Below are positions 42,202-50,500 of a stretch of 64,000 nucleotides of DNA, piece by piece. The notes beneath the pieces were generated by a model. That model was not told the DNA's origin and made no database searches. It was given only the letters and a program-made list of their open reading frames with translations. The stretch lies in the NCBI RefSeq assembly GCF_007667425.1, contig NZ_VDRC01000001.1:887379-951378 (forward strand), in the 5' to 3' direction. Made by a program: the position numbers and the translations under genes. Origin of the DNA: Microbacterium sp. 1.5R. Lineage in GTDB: Bacteria; Actinomycetota; Actinomycetes; Actinomycetales; Microbacteriaceae. How positions within the stretch are numbered: position 1 is the first letter of the stretch; every line of letters begins with the position of its first letter.

Positions 42202-43269
42202 GTGAGCATTCAGCATGATCCCGCGATCCGCGGCTTCGCCAGCGACAACTACTCCGGTATCCACCCCGAGGTCCTCGCGGCCATCGCGGAGGCGAACGGC
42301 GGGCACCAGGTCGCCTACGGCGAGGACGCCTACACCGAGCGTCTGCAGGAGGTCTTCCGCTCACACTTCGGCGAGGGCGTCGAGGCTTACCCGGTGTTCA
42401 ACGGCACCGGTGCCAACGTCACCGCCCTGCAGTCGATGCTGCCGCGCTGGGGCGCCGTGATCGCGGCTTCCTCCGCCCACATCAACGTCGACGAGGGTGG
42501 GGCGCCCGAGCGCATCGGCGGGTTCAAGATCCTCGCCGTGCCCACCGACGACGGCAAGCTCACCCCCGAGCTCGTCGACCGCGAGGCATGGGGATGGGGC
42601 GACGAGCACCGCGCGCAGCCCCTCGTCGTGTCGATCACCCAGTCGACCGAGCTCGGCACGGTGTACAGCGTCGACGAGATCCGCGCCCTGGCCGATCATG
42701 CGCACGAGCGCGGGATGACGGTGCACCTCGACGGCGCCCGCATCTCGAACGCCGCCGCCGCGCTCGACCTGCCGCTGCGCGCCTTCACCCGTGACGCGGG
42801 CGTCGACGTGCTGAGCTTCGGTGGAACGAAGAATGGCGCGATGCTGGGCGAGGCCATCGTCGTGCTCGACCCCGAGGCGTCGACCGGTCTCACCTATTCG
42901 CGCAAGTTCAACATGCAGCTGTCGTCGAAGATGCGCTTCGTCTCGGCGCAGCTCATCGCGCTGCTCGACGGCGACCTGTGGCTGCGCAACGCCCGGCACG
43001 CGAACGCGATGGCGCAGCGGCTGCGCGGGTCGATCGAAGCGGGCATCTCGGACGGATCGATCGCAGGCGTGACCTTCACCCAGCCGACTCAGGCGAACGG
43101 CGTCTTCGCCGCACTCCCCGACGGCATCGCCGACAGCCTGCGCGAGAGCTTCCGCTTCTACGACTGGGATGCCGCGCGCAACGAGGTCCGCTGGATGTGC
43201 GGATTCGACACCGACGAGTCGGACGTCGACGCGTTCGTCGCCGAGCTCGGGCGTCTCACCACGAGCTGA
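42202..43269 (+). CDS. Threonine aldolase (low-specificity beta-hydroxy-amino-acid aldolase)
   Basis: A 355-aa fold-type I PLP enzyme that splits threonine or allo-threonine to glycine and acetaldehyde. Family blocks: FASDNYSGIHPEVL near residue 12, YGEDAYTERLQE, VFNGTGANV, HINVDEGGAPE, THxTxTELGTVYS, VHLDGARISNAAAAL near 175 and the PLP lysine in SFGGTKNGAMLGEA near 210. The length is typical. The start GTG 42202 is fixed by TAGGCT 6 nt upstream. It is followed by a complex terminator and a convergent NUDIX gene. Confidence 0.92.
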   Translation: MSIQHDPAIRGFASDNYSGIHPEVLAAIAEANGGHQVAYGEDAYTERLQEVFRSHFGEGVEAYPVFNGTGANVTALQSMLPRWGAVIAASSAHINVDEGGAPERIGGFKILAVPTDDGKLTPELVDREAWGWGDEHRAQPLVVSITQSTELGTVYSVDEIRALADHAHERGMTVHLDGARISNAAAALDLPLRAFTRDAGVDVLSFGGTKNGAMLGEAIVVLDPEASTGLTYSRKFNMQLSSKMRFVSAQLIALLDGDLWLRNARHANAMAQRLRGSIEAGISDGSIAGVTFTQPTQANGVFAALPDGIADSLRESFRFYDWDAARNEVRWMCGFDTDESDVDAFVAELGRLTTS

Positions 43270-43289
43270 ACGAGGCCCCTCGGCTGCAT

Positions 43290-43373
43290 CGCCGACGCCC
43301 CTGTTCGGTGCCGAGGCCCCTGCCTGCTGATGTCAGCGGGCAGGGGCCTCGGCGTTCAGCAGGGGCGTCGGCG
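43290..43373. terminator. Triple-nested palindrome between convergent genes
   Basis: Outer arms of 14 bp (43290-43303 with 43360-43373), middle arms of 15 bp (43310-43324 with 43339-43353) and an inner GCTGA-TG-TCAGC (43326-43337), all perfect. It separates the convergent aldolase and NUDIX genes and is probably a bidirectional terminator. Arms share the AGGCCCCTG/GACGCCCCTG theme, so alternative pairings exist. Confidence 0.7.
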
Positions 43374-43384
43374 TGCAGCGCGCG

Positions 43385-43987
43385 TCAGCGCAACAGGCCG
43401 AGGTACGCGAGCGCCTGGCGGATGAGCGTGCCGCGGCCGCCCTCCATCTCGGCGGCGACCGCATCGGAGGCCGCGGCCTCCGGCGAGAACCAGGTGACTT
43501 CGAGGGCATCCTGTCGCGGCTCGCACGTACCGGTCACCGGGATCACGAAAGCAAGCGACACCGCGTGCTGACGGTCGTCGTGATACGCGCTCACACCGGG
43601 GATCGGGAAGTACTCCGCGACGGTGAACGGCAACGGCTGCGGAGGCAGCAGCGGGAAGGCCATCGGCCCCAGATCGTTCTCGACGTGGCGGAACAGCGCA
43701 TCGCGGATGGTCTCGCCGAAGCGCACTCGACCGGACACGATGGTGCGCGTCATCTCGCCCATCGGAGTGGAGCGGAGCAGGATGCCGATCTCGGTGACCT
43801 GCCCCGAGCCGTCGGTGCGCACCGGAATCGCCTCGACGTAGAGCATGGGAAGGCGACGACGGGCCTCCTCGAGCTCGAATTCGCTCAGCCAGCCGGGGTT
43901 GGCATCGGGCGTCGGCGGCTTCGCGTCGCCGAACCCGCCGATGCCGTCGTCGGGTTCTGGGTCGGGATCAGGTGTGCGGACGGCCAT
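43385..43987 (-). CDS. NUDIX-like hydrolase family protein (DUF4916)
   Basis: A 200-aa protein. The central region IGILLRSTPMGEMTRTIVSGRVRFGETIRDALFRHVENDLG, in short segments, resembles a NUDIX domain, but the GX5EX7REUXEEXGU box is degenerate (RFGETIRDALFRHVENDLG), with few of the catalytic glutamates, so activity on nucleotides is doubtful. This is typical of DUF4916. The first 35 residues are acidic and proline-rich. ATG 43987 has GAAAGGA upstream. Confidence 0.82.
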   Translation of the reverse strand: MAVRTPDPDPEPDDGIGGFGDAKPPTPDANPGWLSEFELEEARRRLPMLYVEAIPVRTDGSGQVTEIGILLRSTPMGEMTRTIVSGRVRFGETIRDALFRHVENDLGPMAFPLLPPQPLPFTVAEYFPIPGVSAYHDDRQHAVSLAFVIPVTGTCEPRQDALEVTWFSPEAAASDAVAAEMEGGRGTLIRQALAYLGLLR

Positions 43988-44067
43988 GTGTCCTTTCTAC
44001 CAGCCGCCCTCGCGAGCGGACAGCGACGGCCGATCCGACGGCCCGTGCCGACGTCGGACGCCGCTGG

Positions 44068-44073
44068 CAGGAT
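44068..44073 (+). promoter_or_regulatory. Leaderless-type -10 (CAGGAT)
   Basis: CAGGAT, 6 nt before the GTG at 44080. The first base is off the usual T; a GGAGAGG run is also present. Confidence 0.4.
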
Positions 44074-44079
44074 GGAGAG

Positions 44080-44742
44080 GTGAGCGAGGAACTGAGACTC
44101 GACGGCGCCCTCACGCGCTGGTCGACGGGCGAGAGAACGGATGCGCCGCTGCTCGTGCTGCTCCACGGCTACGGGGCCGACGAGCACGACCTCTTCGGCC
44201 TGGTGCCGTACCTGCCCGAGGGCATCGCGGTGGCGTCCGTCGCCGCACCCCTCGCACCGCCGTGGCCGATGCCCGGCCGGTCGTGGTACCCGATCGAGGG
44301 CCTGGACGGGCGCAGCTCGGCTGCGGTGACGACGGCCGCCCGAGCCCTCCTGCACTGGCTCGAGTCCGCGCGGGAGGATGCTGCGTCCGTCGCCCTCCTG
44401 GGCTTCTCGCAGGGCGCCGCCGTCGCTCTGCAGGGTCTCCGTCTCGCGCCCGAGACCGTCGACGCCGTGGTGGCGCTGAGCGGCTACGCCGCGCCGGGCG
44501 AGCTCTCTCGCGACCCTGAGCTCGCCGAACTCCGGCCGCACGTGTTCTGGGGGCGCGGCACGAACGACGACGTCATCCCGCCGGCCCTCGTGGCGCACAC
44601 GGCGGAGTGGCTGCCGGCGCATTCCGAGCTCTCCGGGCGCGTGTACACCGGTCTCACCCACAGCATCTCCGAGGAGGAGCTCGGCGACGTCCGCGCCTTC
44701 CTCGACAAGTGGCTGGAGCGCGTGCGCGCGCCGAAGGGCTAG
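44080..44742 (+). CDS. Carboxylesterase/phospholipase family serine hydrolase
   Basis: A 220-aa alpha/beta hydrolase of the abhydrolase_2 group. LLHGYGADEHDLFGL near residue 27, nucleophile GFSQGAAVAL near 110, the acid in GTNDDVIPPAL near 168 and the His in LTHSISEEEL near 200 complete the triad. Members act on short-chain esters or lysophospholipids. It starts with GTG 44080. Its stop codon overlaps the stop codon of the convergent gene at 44739. Confidence 0.9.
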   Translation: MSEELRLDGALTRWSTGERTDAPLLVLLHGYGADEHDLFGLVPYLPEGIAVASVAAPLAPPWPMPGRSWYPIEGLDGRSSAAVTTAARALLHWLESAREDAASVALLGFSQGAAVALQGLRLAPETVDAVVALSGYAAPGELSRDPELAELRPHVFWGRGTNDDVIPPALVAHTAEWLPAHSELSGRVYTGLTHSISEEELGDVRAFLDKWLERVRAPKG

Positions 44743-45035
44743 CGCGGGGCGGGTCCGCTCGGGTCCGTCCGATCGTCGGTCGCCTCGTCCGGATCGGCGA
44801 TGCCGTCGGAGTCCGCTCCACCCGCATCCTCCGTCGGCGCATCGCGGCGCCGCCACGAGCCCCGACCTATCGCTGCCGACAGCGAGAGGCCGATGATGAC
44901 GCCGATGCTGATCCCGAGGATCCAGTTGTCGAACGAGACGGCGAGAGCGACGCCGACGCCCATCCCGATCGCGAGGCCGGCACCGAGGCCGAGCCGGGTG
45001 CGCATCTCCTGGGGGCTGGGTTCGCGATCTGCCAT
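44739..45035 (-). CDS. Small membrane protein, hypothetical
   Basis: A 98-aa protein with a short polar start (MADREPSPQEMRTRLGLG), two closely spaced hydrophobic segments rich in glycine (about residues 15-33 and 38-56) and an acidic tail. The glycine-zipper-like pattern is typical of small unassigned membrane proteins. The start region is identical over 19 nt to that of the 50-aa protein at 12325-12477. Its stop shares three bases with the stop of the convergent carboxylesterase gene. Confidence 0.7.
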   Translation of the reverse strand: MADREPSPQEMRTRLGLGAGLAIGMGVGVALAVSFDNWILGISIGVIIGLSLSAAIGRGSWRRRDAPTEDAGGADSDGIADPDEATDDRTDPSGPAPR

Positions 45036-45041
45036 GACTCC

Positions 45042-45047
45042 ACGGTA
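45042..45047 (-). promoter_or_regulatory. Leaderless-type -10 (TACCGT)
   Basis: TACCGT, 6 nt before the ATG at 45035. Confidence 0.65.
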
Positions 45048-45115
45048 CGGACGTCGCCGGCATCCGGCATCCCCCGATCGTCGGATCCGGACCGGCCGGC
45101 GCGGGACGCGAGGTC

Positions 45116-45145
45116 TTGCGCAGCCACGACACGCCCGGGTATCGT
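45116..45145 (+). promoter_or_regulatory. Promoter of the ABC-F gene
   Basis: TTGCGC (45116-45121) and TATCGT (45140-45145) with 18-bp spacing. The start of transcription would be near 45152, giving a leader of about 210 nt. Confidence 0.55.
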
Positions 45146-45363
45146 CGGTGAGTCCTGTCCGCCGTGTCTGGAAGTCCTTTGATCTGAATCGTCGCCTCCG
45201 CGCTCTCTCATCCGCGCGCTGACCCGACGATCGCCGACTCCACGGCCGACCATCGCCCTCCGTCGTTCTGACGGACTCCGCCCCTCGCGGTCTCCCCCGG
45301 GGGATCCCGTTTCGGGAGCAGGGCGACCGGTGTCAGTGCACCCCGCACTCGACAGGAGACCCC
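45146..45363 (+). promoter_or_regulatory. Long structured leader of the ABC-F gene
   Basis: This roughly 210-nt leader contains short open frames (GTG at 45148, 24 codons, if transcribed; GTG at 45164, 7 codons) and several hairpins: TCCGTC/GACGGA at 45259-45275, CCCCC/GGGGG at 45294-45303, TCCCG/CGGGA at 45305-45317 and CTCCC/GGGAG at 45292-45318. The last three cannot form together. Antibiotic-responsive attenuation is known for ABC-F genes; here it is inference. Confidence 0.45.
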
Positions 45364-46962
45364 ATGACCACCCCCACCCTTCATGCATCCGTCACGCTCG
45401 ACCGCGTGACCTTCGCCTGGCCCGACGGATCGACGGCGCTCGACTCCGTGTCCGGCTCGTTCGGATCGGGCCGCACCGGCCTCGTGGGCCGCAACGGAGC
45501 AGGCAAGTCCACGCTGTTGCGGCTCATCGCCGGCGAGCTCGCTCCCACCTCAGGAACCGTGACGACGACGGGCGAGGTCGCGTACCTCCCGCAGCAGCTG
45601 ACCCTCGACGTGGACCGCCGCGTGGCCGACCTGCTGGGCGTCGCGACAGCGCTCGACGCTGTGCGCGCGATCGGCGTAGGCGACGTCGACCCTGCTCACT
45701 TCGACGCGGTCGGCGACGAGTGGGACATCGAGGCGCGAGCCGAAGTGGCCCTCGCCGACGCCGGACTCGCTCCGGAGTTCCTCGATCGACGCGTCGGAGA
45801 GCTCTCGGGCGGCGAAGCCGTGCTCGTCGCGATCGCCGGCATCCGCCTTCGTCGAGCGCCCATCACGCTTCTCGACGAGCCGACCAACAACCTCGACCGC
45901 GAGGCGAGGTCCACGCTCGCCTCGCTGGTGCGCGCCTGGAAGGGCACGTTGATCGTCGTGAGCCACGACCTGTCGCTGCTGGAGCTCGTGGACGACACCG
46001 CCGAGCTCTACGCGCAGACGCTCAGCGTGTTCGGCGGTCCGTACTCGCAGTGGCGCGCCTGGCTGGATGCGGAGCAGGACGCCGCACGGCAGGCCGAGGC
46101 GACCGCGAAGCAGGAGTTCCGCAAGGAGAGACGCCAGCGCATCGAGGCGGAGGTCAAGCTCGCGCACCGTGCTCGCACCGCGAAGAAGGCCGAGATCGAG
46201 AAGCGCGTGCCGAAGATCATCGCGCACGGGCGGCGCGGGGCGGCCGAGGTGTCTGCAGGCCGGCTGCGCACCGAGGTCGGCGCGAAGGAGGATGCCGCCC
46301 GGGCATCGCTCGACGAGGCGGGGCGGCGCATCCGCTCGGATGCCTCGATGAAGATCGAGTTGCCGGATCCGCAGGTGTCACCCTCCCGCCGGCTCGCCGA
46401 GATCGGCGACGGCGAGCGCTCATGGGTCGTGCAGGGCCCGGAGCGGGTCGCGCTGATCGGACGCAACGGCGCAGGCAAGACCACCCTGCTCGAAGATCTC
46501 GTGCACCACCGGGTGCGGGGTCCGCTGAGGGCGCTCCCGTTCACGGAGCGCGTCGGGTACCTGCCGCAGCGGGTCGACGGACTCGACGAGACGCGCTCGG
46601 TGTTCGAGAACATCGCCGATGCCGCACCACAGGTTCCGGAGAAGGAGCTGCGCAACCGACTGGCGCGTTTCCTGATCCGCGGGGCTACCGCCGATCGTCC
46701 GGTCGCCGCGCTGTCGGGCGGGGAGAGATTCCGCGTCGCGCTCGCCACGCTGCTGCTGTCGGACCCCGCACCGCATCTCGTGCTGCTCGACGAGCCGACG
46801 AACAATCTCGACATCGACACCGTCGACCAACTCGTCGACGCCCTGAAGGCGTATCAGGGCGGTGTGCTCGTCGTGAGCCACGACGACGCGTTCCTCGGGC
46901 GGCTGGACCTCGACCTGACTCTCGAGCTCGACGGCGAGGGGAGGCTGCAGCAGGTCGACTGA
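45364..46962 (+). CDS. ABC-F family ATPase (ribosome-associated)
   Basis: A 532-aa protein with two ABC ATPase domains and no membrane part. The first has GRNGAGKST (42-50), signature [10 protein letters not shown] and [13 protein letters not shown]; the second has GRNGAGKTT near 366, [12 protein letters not shown] and [14 protein letters not shown] basic linker rich in Lys/Arg/Glu (about 235-315) lies between them, the element that reaches into the ribosome. ABC-F proteins protect ribosomes from antibiotics or act as translation factors. GGAG is just upstream of ATG 45364. The unusually long leader supports inducible resistance, but this is not proven. Confidence 0.92.
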   Translation: MTTPTLHASVTLDRVTFAWPDGSTALDSVSGSFGSGRTGLVGRNGAGKSTLLRLIAGELAPTSGTVTTTGEVAYLPQQLTLDVDRRVADLLGVATALDAVRAIGVGDVDPAHFDAVGDEWDIEARAEVALADAGLAPEFLDRRVGELSGGEAVLVAIAGIRLRRAPITLLDEPTNNLDREARSTLASLVRAWKGTLIVVSHDLSLLELVDDTAELYAQTLSVFGGPYSQWRAWLDAEQDAARQAEATAKQEFRKERRQRIEAEVKLAHRARTAKKAEIEKRVPKIIAHGRRGAAEVSAGRLRTEVGAKEDAARASLDEAGRRIRSDASMKIELPDPQVSPSRRLAEIGDGERSWVVQGPERVALIGRNGAGKTTLLEDLVHHRVRGPLRALPFTERVGYLPQRVDGLDETRSVFENIADAAPQVPEKELRNRLARFLIRGATADRPVAALSGGERFRVALATLLLSDPAPHLVLLDEPTNNLDIDTVDQLVDALKAYQGGVLVVSHDDAFLGRLDLDLTLELDGEGRLQQVD

Positions 46963-46990
46963 GGCACGCCGCCCCGGCAGCGCCGGTCCG

Positions 46991-47083
46991 GCTGCGCCTC
47001 ACGCCCGGCGGCTCCACCTCATGCCCGCCGGGTACACCTCACGCCCGCCGGCTCCGCCTCACACCCGCCGGCTCCGCATCGCC
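46991..47083. repeat. 20-bp tandem repeat, about 4.6 units
   Basis: GCTCCgCCTCACgCCCGCCG-type units start at 46991, 47011, 47031, 47051 and 47071 (partial). The array lies between the convergent ABC-F and DUF6157 genes and covers the last codons of the latter. Confidence 0.75.
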
Positions 47084-47469
47084 TTCGTGTGCGCGATCGC
47101 GGGGTCGGCGGCCCGCAGCGCATACTCGTCGGACTCTCGCGGTACGAGCGCCACCCGACCATCGGCGTCGTGGTCGATGCCCCAGCCATAGCGCTTCCCG
47201 AGCGGGGAGGAACGCAGGCACGGCTGCCCCTTCGAGAAGAACGCCTCCCGCGCCGCCGCATCGCCGGGGTCGATACCCTGACGCAGCGCATGGGTCTCGA
47301 AGATCACGTCGTCCGACGTTCGTCCGTACGGCCTCTCGGTGATCAGCCGGTAGTGCAGAGCCGCGATCGTCGGTTGCTCGCCCGTCGGCGGCTCCTGCGC
47401 GTGGTCGGTCGGACAGTCGTCTGCGACCTCGATGAACGTGGTGCGGTAGTCGGTGGTGTGCGTCGCCAT
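47059..47469 (-). CDS. DUF6157 family protein
   Basis: A 136-aa soluble protein of DUF6157. Segments that fit are YRTTFIEVADDCP near the start, IAALHYRLITERPYGRTSDDVIFE, FFSKGQPCLRSSPLGKRYGWGIDHD and the final AIAHTKAMRSRR. Function unknown. ATG 47469 is chosen from the family start; CATGCT 6 nt upstream is a weak match to the leaderless element. The 3' end lies in a tandem repeat. Confidence 0.85.
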   Translation of the reverse strand: MATHTTDYRTTFIEVADDCPTDHAQEPPTGEQPTIAALHYRLITERPYGRTSDDVIFETHALRQGIDPGDAAAREAFFSKGQPCLRSSPLGKRYGWGIDHDADGRVALVPRESDEYALRAADPAIAHTKAMRSRRV

Positions 47470-47538
47470 GCCTACAGCATGCTCCGGGGGTCGGACAATC
47501 CGGAGCCCGATGTCGGTGGCCGGGGTCATGATGGAGGG

Positions 47539-50500
47539 ATGAGCGACGTGCTCGACCGTTTCACCCCCGCCACCCACGACTGGTTCCGCGGGGCCTTCAC
47601 CGCGCCCACCCCCGCTCAGGCGGGTGCCTGGGAGGCCATCTCGGCCGGCAAGCACGCTCTCGTGGTCGCGCCGACCGGTTCGGGCAAGACGCTGTCGGCC
47701 TTCCTCTGGGCGATCGACAGCGTCTTCCGCGAGCGCATCGCGGCGGGCGCGGTGGCGGAGCCCGTCGCCGAGGCGGCGCAGGCGCCCGGCACGACGCGCA
47801 CGCCGGGCAGGAAGACGCAGAACGAGAAGACGCAGAGCAAGAAGACGCAGAAAGATGCCGATGCGTCGCGTACCCGCATCCTCTACATCTCCCCGCTGAA
47901 GGCTCTCGGCGTCGACGTCGAGCGCAACCTGCGGTCACCGCTGATCGGCATCGGTCAGTCGGCCCGCCGGTTGAACATGCCTGCCCCGGCGGTGACGGTC
48001 GGCGTCCGGTCCGGCGACACGACCTCGAGCGATCGGCGCAAACTCGTCGCCGATCCGCCCGACATCCTCATCACCACACCGGAGTCGCTGTACCTCATGC
48101 TCACGAGCCGTGCGGGCGAGACGCTGCGCGACGTGCATACGGTCATCATCGACGAGGTGCACGCGGTCGCGGCCACGAAGCGCGGCGCCCACCTCGCGGT
48201 GAGCCTCGAGCGACTCGACGCGCTCCGTCAGACCCACGGCCACGACGAACCGGCGCAGCGCATCGGCCTGTCGGCGACCGTACGACCGATCGACGAGGTC
48301 GCCCGCTTCCTCGGTGGAGCGGCACCGGTCGAGATCGTCGCTCCCCCGGCGTCCAAGACGTTCGAGCTCGGGGTCGTCGTGCCCATGGAGGACATGACGA
48401 ACCCGCCTCCGCCGCCGGGTGCCGCCGCTGTGTCCGCCGACGACGGATCCGCCGAGTACACCGAGGTCACGGGGTCGATCTGGCCGCACGTCGAAGAGGC
48501 GATCGTCGACCGCATCCTGCAGAACAGCTCGACGATCGTGTTCGCCAACTCGCGGCGTCTCGCCGAGCGCCTGACGGGCCGGCTGAACGAGATCTACTCC
48601 GAGCGCATCGGTGTCCCGCTCCCCGAGGCGACCGTGCCGGCGGGCACGATGGCGCAGGCCGGAGCCACCGCCGGCGCCGATCCCGTGCTCGCCAAGGCGC
48701 ACCACGGCTCCGTCTCGAAGGAGCAGCGCGCGCAGGTCGAAGAGGAGCTGAAGTCCGGCGTCCTCCGCTGCGTCGTCGCGACGAGCAGCCTCGAGCTCGG
48801 CATCGACATGGGCGCCGTCGACCTCGTGATCCAGGTCGAGGCCCCGCCCTCCGCGGCCTCCGGCCTGCAACGCGTCGGTCGGGCGGGCCACCAGGTCGGC
48901 GAGATCAGCCGCGCGGCGCTCTTCCCCAAGCACCGCGGCGACGTGCTGCATACCGCGATCGTCACCGAGCGGATGCTGGCGGGCAAGATCGAGGCGATCA
49001 ACGTGCCACGCAACCCGCTCGACATCCTCGCGCAGCAGACCGTCGCGGCGAGCGCACTCGGTGCGATCAGCGTCGAGGAGTGGTACGAGACCGTGCGGCG
49101 CTCCGCTCCGTTCCAGTCGCTGCCCCGCTCGGCCTACGAGGCGACCCTCGACCTGCTCGCCGGCCGCTTCCCCTCCGACGAGTTCGCCGAGCTGCGGCCG
49201 CGACTCGTGTGGGACCGCGACGCCGGCATCCTCACCGGCCGGCCGGGCGCTCAGCGCATCGCCGTCACGAGCGGCGGCACGATCCCCGACCGGGGACTCT
49301 TCGGCGTCTTCGTCGCCGGGGAGAGCACCGGCGCACGCGTCGGCGAGCTCGACGAGGAGATGGTGTACGAGTCCCGCGTGGGCGACGTGTTCACCCTCGG
49401 CACCACCAGCTGGCGGATCGCCGAGATCACGCATGACCGCGTCAACGTGATCCCCGCCTACGGACAGCCGGGCAAGGTGCCGTTCTGGCACGGCGACGGC
49501 ATCGGTCGCCCGTTCGAGCTCGGCGAGGCGCTCGGCAGGTTCTCGCGCGAGGTGTCGTCGGCCAGCCCTGAGAAGGCCACCCAGCGACTCATCGACGCCG
49601 GACTCGACGAGCAGGCCCGCGCCAATCTCATGGCCCACATCACCGAGCAGCGCGAGGCGACCGGAACGCTGCCCACCGACCGCACCCTCACGGTCGAACG
49701 CGGACACGACGAGGTCGGCGACTGGCGCGTCATCCTGCATTCTCCCTACGGCATGAAGGTGCACGCCCCGTGGGCTCTCGCCATCAACGCCCGCGTCCGC
49801 GAGCGACTCGGGGTCGAGGGGTCGGCGGTCGCGAGCGACGACGGCATCATCGTGCGTCTTCCCGACGCCGAGACCGATCCCCCGGGCGCTGAGCTGTTCG
49901 TCTTCGACCCCGATGAACTCGAGCAGCTGGTCACCCAGGAGGTCGGCGGGTCGGCCCTGTTCGCCTCCCGGTTCCGCGAGTGCGCTGCGCGCGCGCTGCT
50001 CATGCCCCGCACGAACCCCAACCGCCGCACGCCGCTCTGGCAGCAGCGGCAGAGGTCGGCCCAACTGCTCGAGGTCGCACGCCGGCATCCGACCTTCCCA
50101 GTGATCCTCGAGACGCTGCGCGAGGTGCTGCAGGACGTCTACGACCTGCCGTCGTTGCGGCGGCTCGCCACCTCCATCGCCGACCGCAGCATCCGCCTCG
50201 TCGAGACCCAGCCCGGCCAGCCGTCGCCCTACGCCCGCGACCTGCTGTTCGGCTACGTCGGCGCCTTCATGTACGAGGGCGACTCCCCGCTCGCCGAGCG
50301 CCGTGCCGCCGCGCTCTCTGTCGACCCGGCGCTGCTCGGCGAACTGCTCGGCACGGTCGAACTCCGCGAGCTCCTCGACCCCGCCGTCATCGCGCAGTTC
50401 GAGCGGGAAGCGCAGCGCCTCGACCCCGAACGCCGCGTGCGCGGGCTCGAAGGTGTCGCCGACCTGCTCAGGATGCTCGGGCCGATGGATGCCGATGAGG

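Noticed and set aside
45148..45222. A 24-codon frame (GTG, MSPVRRVW...) as leader peptide of the ABC-F gene
   Set aside because: Its start lies only 2 nt after the -10 element, so it would fall outside the transcript predicted from that promoter. It was kept only as a conditional remark in the leader entry.
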